Assembly: GCA_903822975.1 (NCBI GenBank)
Contig: CAIJRD010000012.1
Span: forward strand, 868,001-932,000
Reading direction: 5' to 3'
DNA from: an uncultured Sinobacteraceae bacterium
GTDB taxonomy: Bacteria; Pseudomonadota; Gammaproteobacteria; Nevskiales; Nevskiaceae
DNA: 64,000 nt
Of this stretch, positions 62,831-64,000 are shown one piece after another. Every line of letters starts with the position of its first letter. Position 1 is the first letter of the stretch. The notes below the pieces were generated by a model that worked only from the letters and a program-made list of their open reading frames with translations, was not told where the DNA came from and searched no databases. A program made the position numbers and the translations under genes.

Positions 62831-63259
62831 GGTCATGACACCGCGAGCTGAACACGCGTAGTCGCCACTTAGATTCGCTCGCGTCGGGACCGGTTGCGGT
62901 TGCAGTTGCAGTTGCAGTTGCAGTTGCAGTTGCAGTTGTAGTTGTAGTTGTAGTTGTAGTTGCCGTCGCGATTGCCGTTACCCACGGAAGTGCTCGGCAG
63001 TTGCCGCAGAACATTCAAGATCGGTTGCCGTCGCGATGCGAGAATCGTTGCGTGAATGCGCGTCCGAAATCGGACTCCGCCGGTGTGCCGTTGCAACACC
63101 CTTTCGGGATTGCGCGTCCACGTGATGCCGGAGCCTGCTATCGAAGATCGCGCGAACCAGCGTGAACCAGCGTGAACTCGCGCGAGCGTCCGCGCCACGG
63201 TTCGACGACGCTAGAATTGGCATTCGCCATTCGCCATTCCCCAATCGCCAAAGACGCTC
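62831..63259. other. Intergenic region with a hexamer array
   Basis: About 430 bases between the S53 terminator and the MDR gene. Contains the GTTGNN array (62893-62964) and, near 63222-63238, short CATTCGC repeats. No gene recognised. Confidence 0.5.
62893..62964. repeat. Hexanucleotide array, twelve GTTGNN units
   Basis: GTTGCG, GTTGCA x6, GTTGTA x4, GTTGCC, in exact register. The longest short-period array in the window. Non-coding. Confidence 0.9.
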
Positions 63260-64000
63260 ATGCAAGCCCTGCAGTTCGATCGACTCGGCAGTCTCGATGC
63301 ACTTCAATTGATCGAGTTGCCGCGGCCGCAGCCGGCGAGCGACGAGGCATTGATCGAGGTGCGCGCTGCGGGGCTCAACCCGAGCGACGTCAAGAATGTG
63401 CTTGGGCGCTTTCCGTATACAACGCTGCCGCGCGTGCCGGGCCGCGATTTTTCCGGCGTCGTCGTCGGAGGTCCGGCCGAGTGGCGGGGTCGTGCGGTGT
63501 GGGGCACCGGTCGCGACCTGGGCTTCTTTCGCGACGGCAGCCACGCGCAATTCCTGCGGCTACCGGTCGGCGCGCTCGCGGCCAAGCCCGCTGCGCTGAG
63601 CTTCGCGCAAGCCGCGAGCTGCGGCGTGCCGTTCACCACCGCGCTCGACGCGCTCGACCGCGCCGGCGTCGGTGCCGGCACGCGGCTGTTGGTGATCGGC
63701 GCCAACGGTGCGGTCGGCCGCGCCGCAATCGCGCTGGCGCGGCTGCGTGGTGCGGAGGTGGTGGCAGCGGTGCGTCGCGCAGATCAGGCCGCAGTGTTTG
63801 TCGAAGGCGGTATCGTCGCGCTGCGACTCGATCAAGGCGACGAATTGATGTCGCTGCTGAAGCCGCATTTCGACGGCGGTGCCGAAGTCATTTTCGATAC
63901 CACCGGCGCCTGGCTGCCGGCGGCGGTTGACGCCCTCGCACCGTTCGGGCGCATCGCGGTGATCGCAGCACCGCTCGACGGACTGGTACAAGTTCCCATC
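63260..64000 (+). CDS. Quinone oxidoreductase-like MDR family protein, C-terminal end missing
   Basis: Runs off the right edge; 247 residues present. MDR opening MQALQFDRLGSLDALQLIELPRPQPASDEALIEVRAAGLNPSDVKNVLGRFP, PGRDFSGVVVG, then the NAD(P) site RLLVIGANGAVGRAAIALARLRGAEVVAAVRR (GANGAVG) and VIFDTTGAWLPAAVDALAPFGRIAVI. No zinc-ligand cysteines in the usual positions, so it is the zinc-free quinone oxidoreductase type, reducing quinones or enones with NADPH. Confidence 0.88.
   Translation, partial: MQALQFDRLGSLDALQLIELPRPQPASDEALIEVRAAGLNPSDVKNVLGRFPYTTLPRVPGRDFSGVVVGGPAEWRGRAVWGTGRDLGFFRDGSHAQFLRLPVGALAAKPAALSFAQAASCGVPFTTALDALDRAGVGAGTRLLVIGANGAVGRAAIALARLRGAEVVAAVRRADQAAVFVEGGIVALRLDQGDELMSLLKPHFDGGAEVIFDTTGAWLPAAVDALAPFGRIAVIAAPLDGLVQVPI

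Overview
The window is GC-rich, gene-dense bacterial chromosome. It carries no ribosomal RNA, tRNA, insertion sequence, prophage or CRISPR array that I can see. Gene content and order (ampD-ampE, argH next to divergent algZ-algR followed by hemC-hemD-hemX-hemY, glnK-amtB, ubiK-yifB, cytochrome c5, Kdo hydroxylase, TorF-type porin) point to a Gammaproteobacterium, most likely from the Xanthomonadales/Nevskiales side. This is inference from synteny and protein style, not a database result.

Layout. 1-13 kb: a partial M16 protease lipoprotein, ampD-ampE, a DUF3465 protein overlapping a BtuF-like cobalamin-binding protein, cstA with a YbdD-like protein, a GST, a small membrane protein, an NTF2-like lipoprotein, Kdo hydroxylase, an EamA exporter divergent from a LysR regulator, and mscL. 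13-26 kb: a YeeZ-like dehydratase/epimerase, hemY-hemX-hemD-hemC, algR-algZ, argH, a YggT-like membrane protein, a DinB protein, and divergent speA/speE. 26-35 kb: two DUF4124 proteins, then a nitrogen island (glnK, amtB with a long Ala/Lys-rich extension, a second glnK) with a sigma-54-like promoter. Next come ubiK, yifB, a TorF porin, an OmpL-like porin with an excellent sigma-54-like promoter, and a c5 cytochrome.

35.0-40.4 kb is the most interesting segment: a compact, one-strand type I export system (TolC, C39-peptidase ABC transporter, HlyD adaptor). It is preceded by a 117-residue glycine-rich protein with a textbook double-glycine-type leader. It looks like a one-peptide microcin/class II bacteriocin locus with no recognisable immunity gene. 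40.7-44.1 kb is an ECF42-type sigma factor operon with two DGPF/YCII proteins (one a tandem fusion), a VOC protein and a matching TGTCGA-type promoter.

44.4-64 kb is accessory and metabolic: an HxlR regulator, an OprB-like porin with a near-consensus promoter beside two palindromes, a 5'-nucleotidase lipoprotein, a secreted HExxH protein, a Baeyer-Villiger-type monooxygenase divergent from an AraC regulator, small hypothetical proteins, an OYE-family reductase, and a LysR regulator divergent from an AhpD-like/DUF1348/PNPOx-like gene set. It ends with a secreted S53 (sedolisin) protease carrying fibronectin type III domains and a partial quinone-oxidoreductase-like MDR protein.

A recurring oddity is the number of short tandem arrays between genes, with period 6 or 7 and once 9 or 15.
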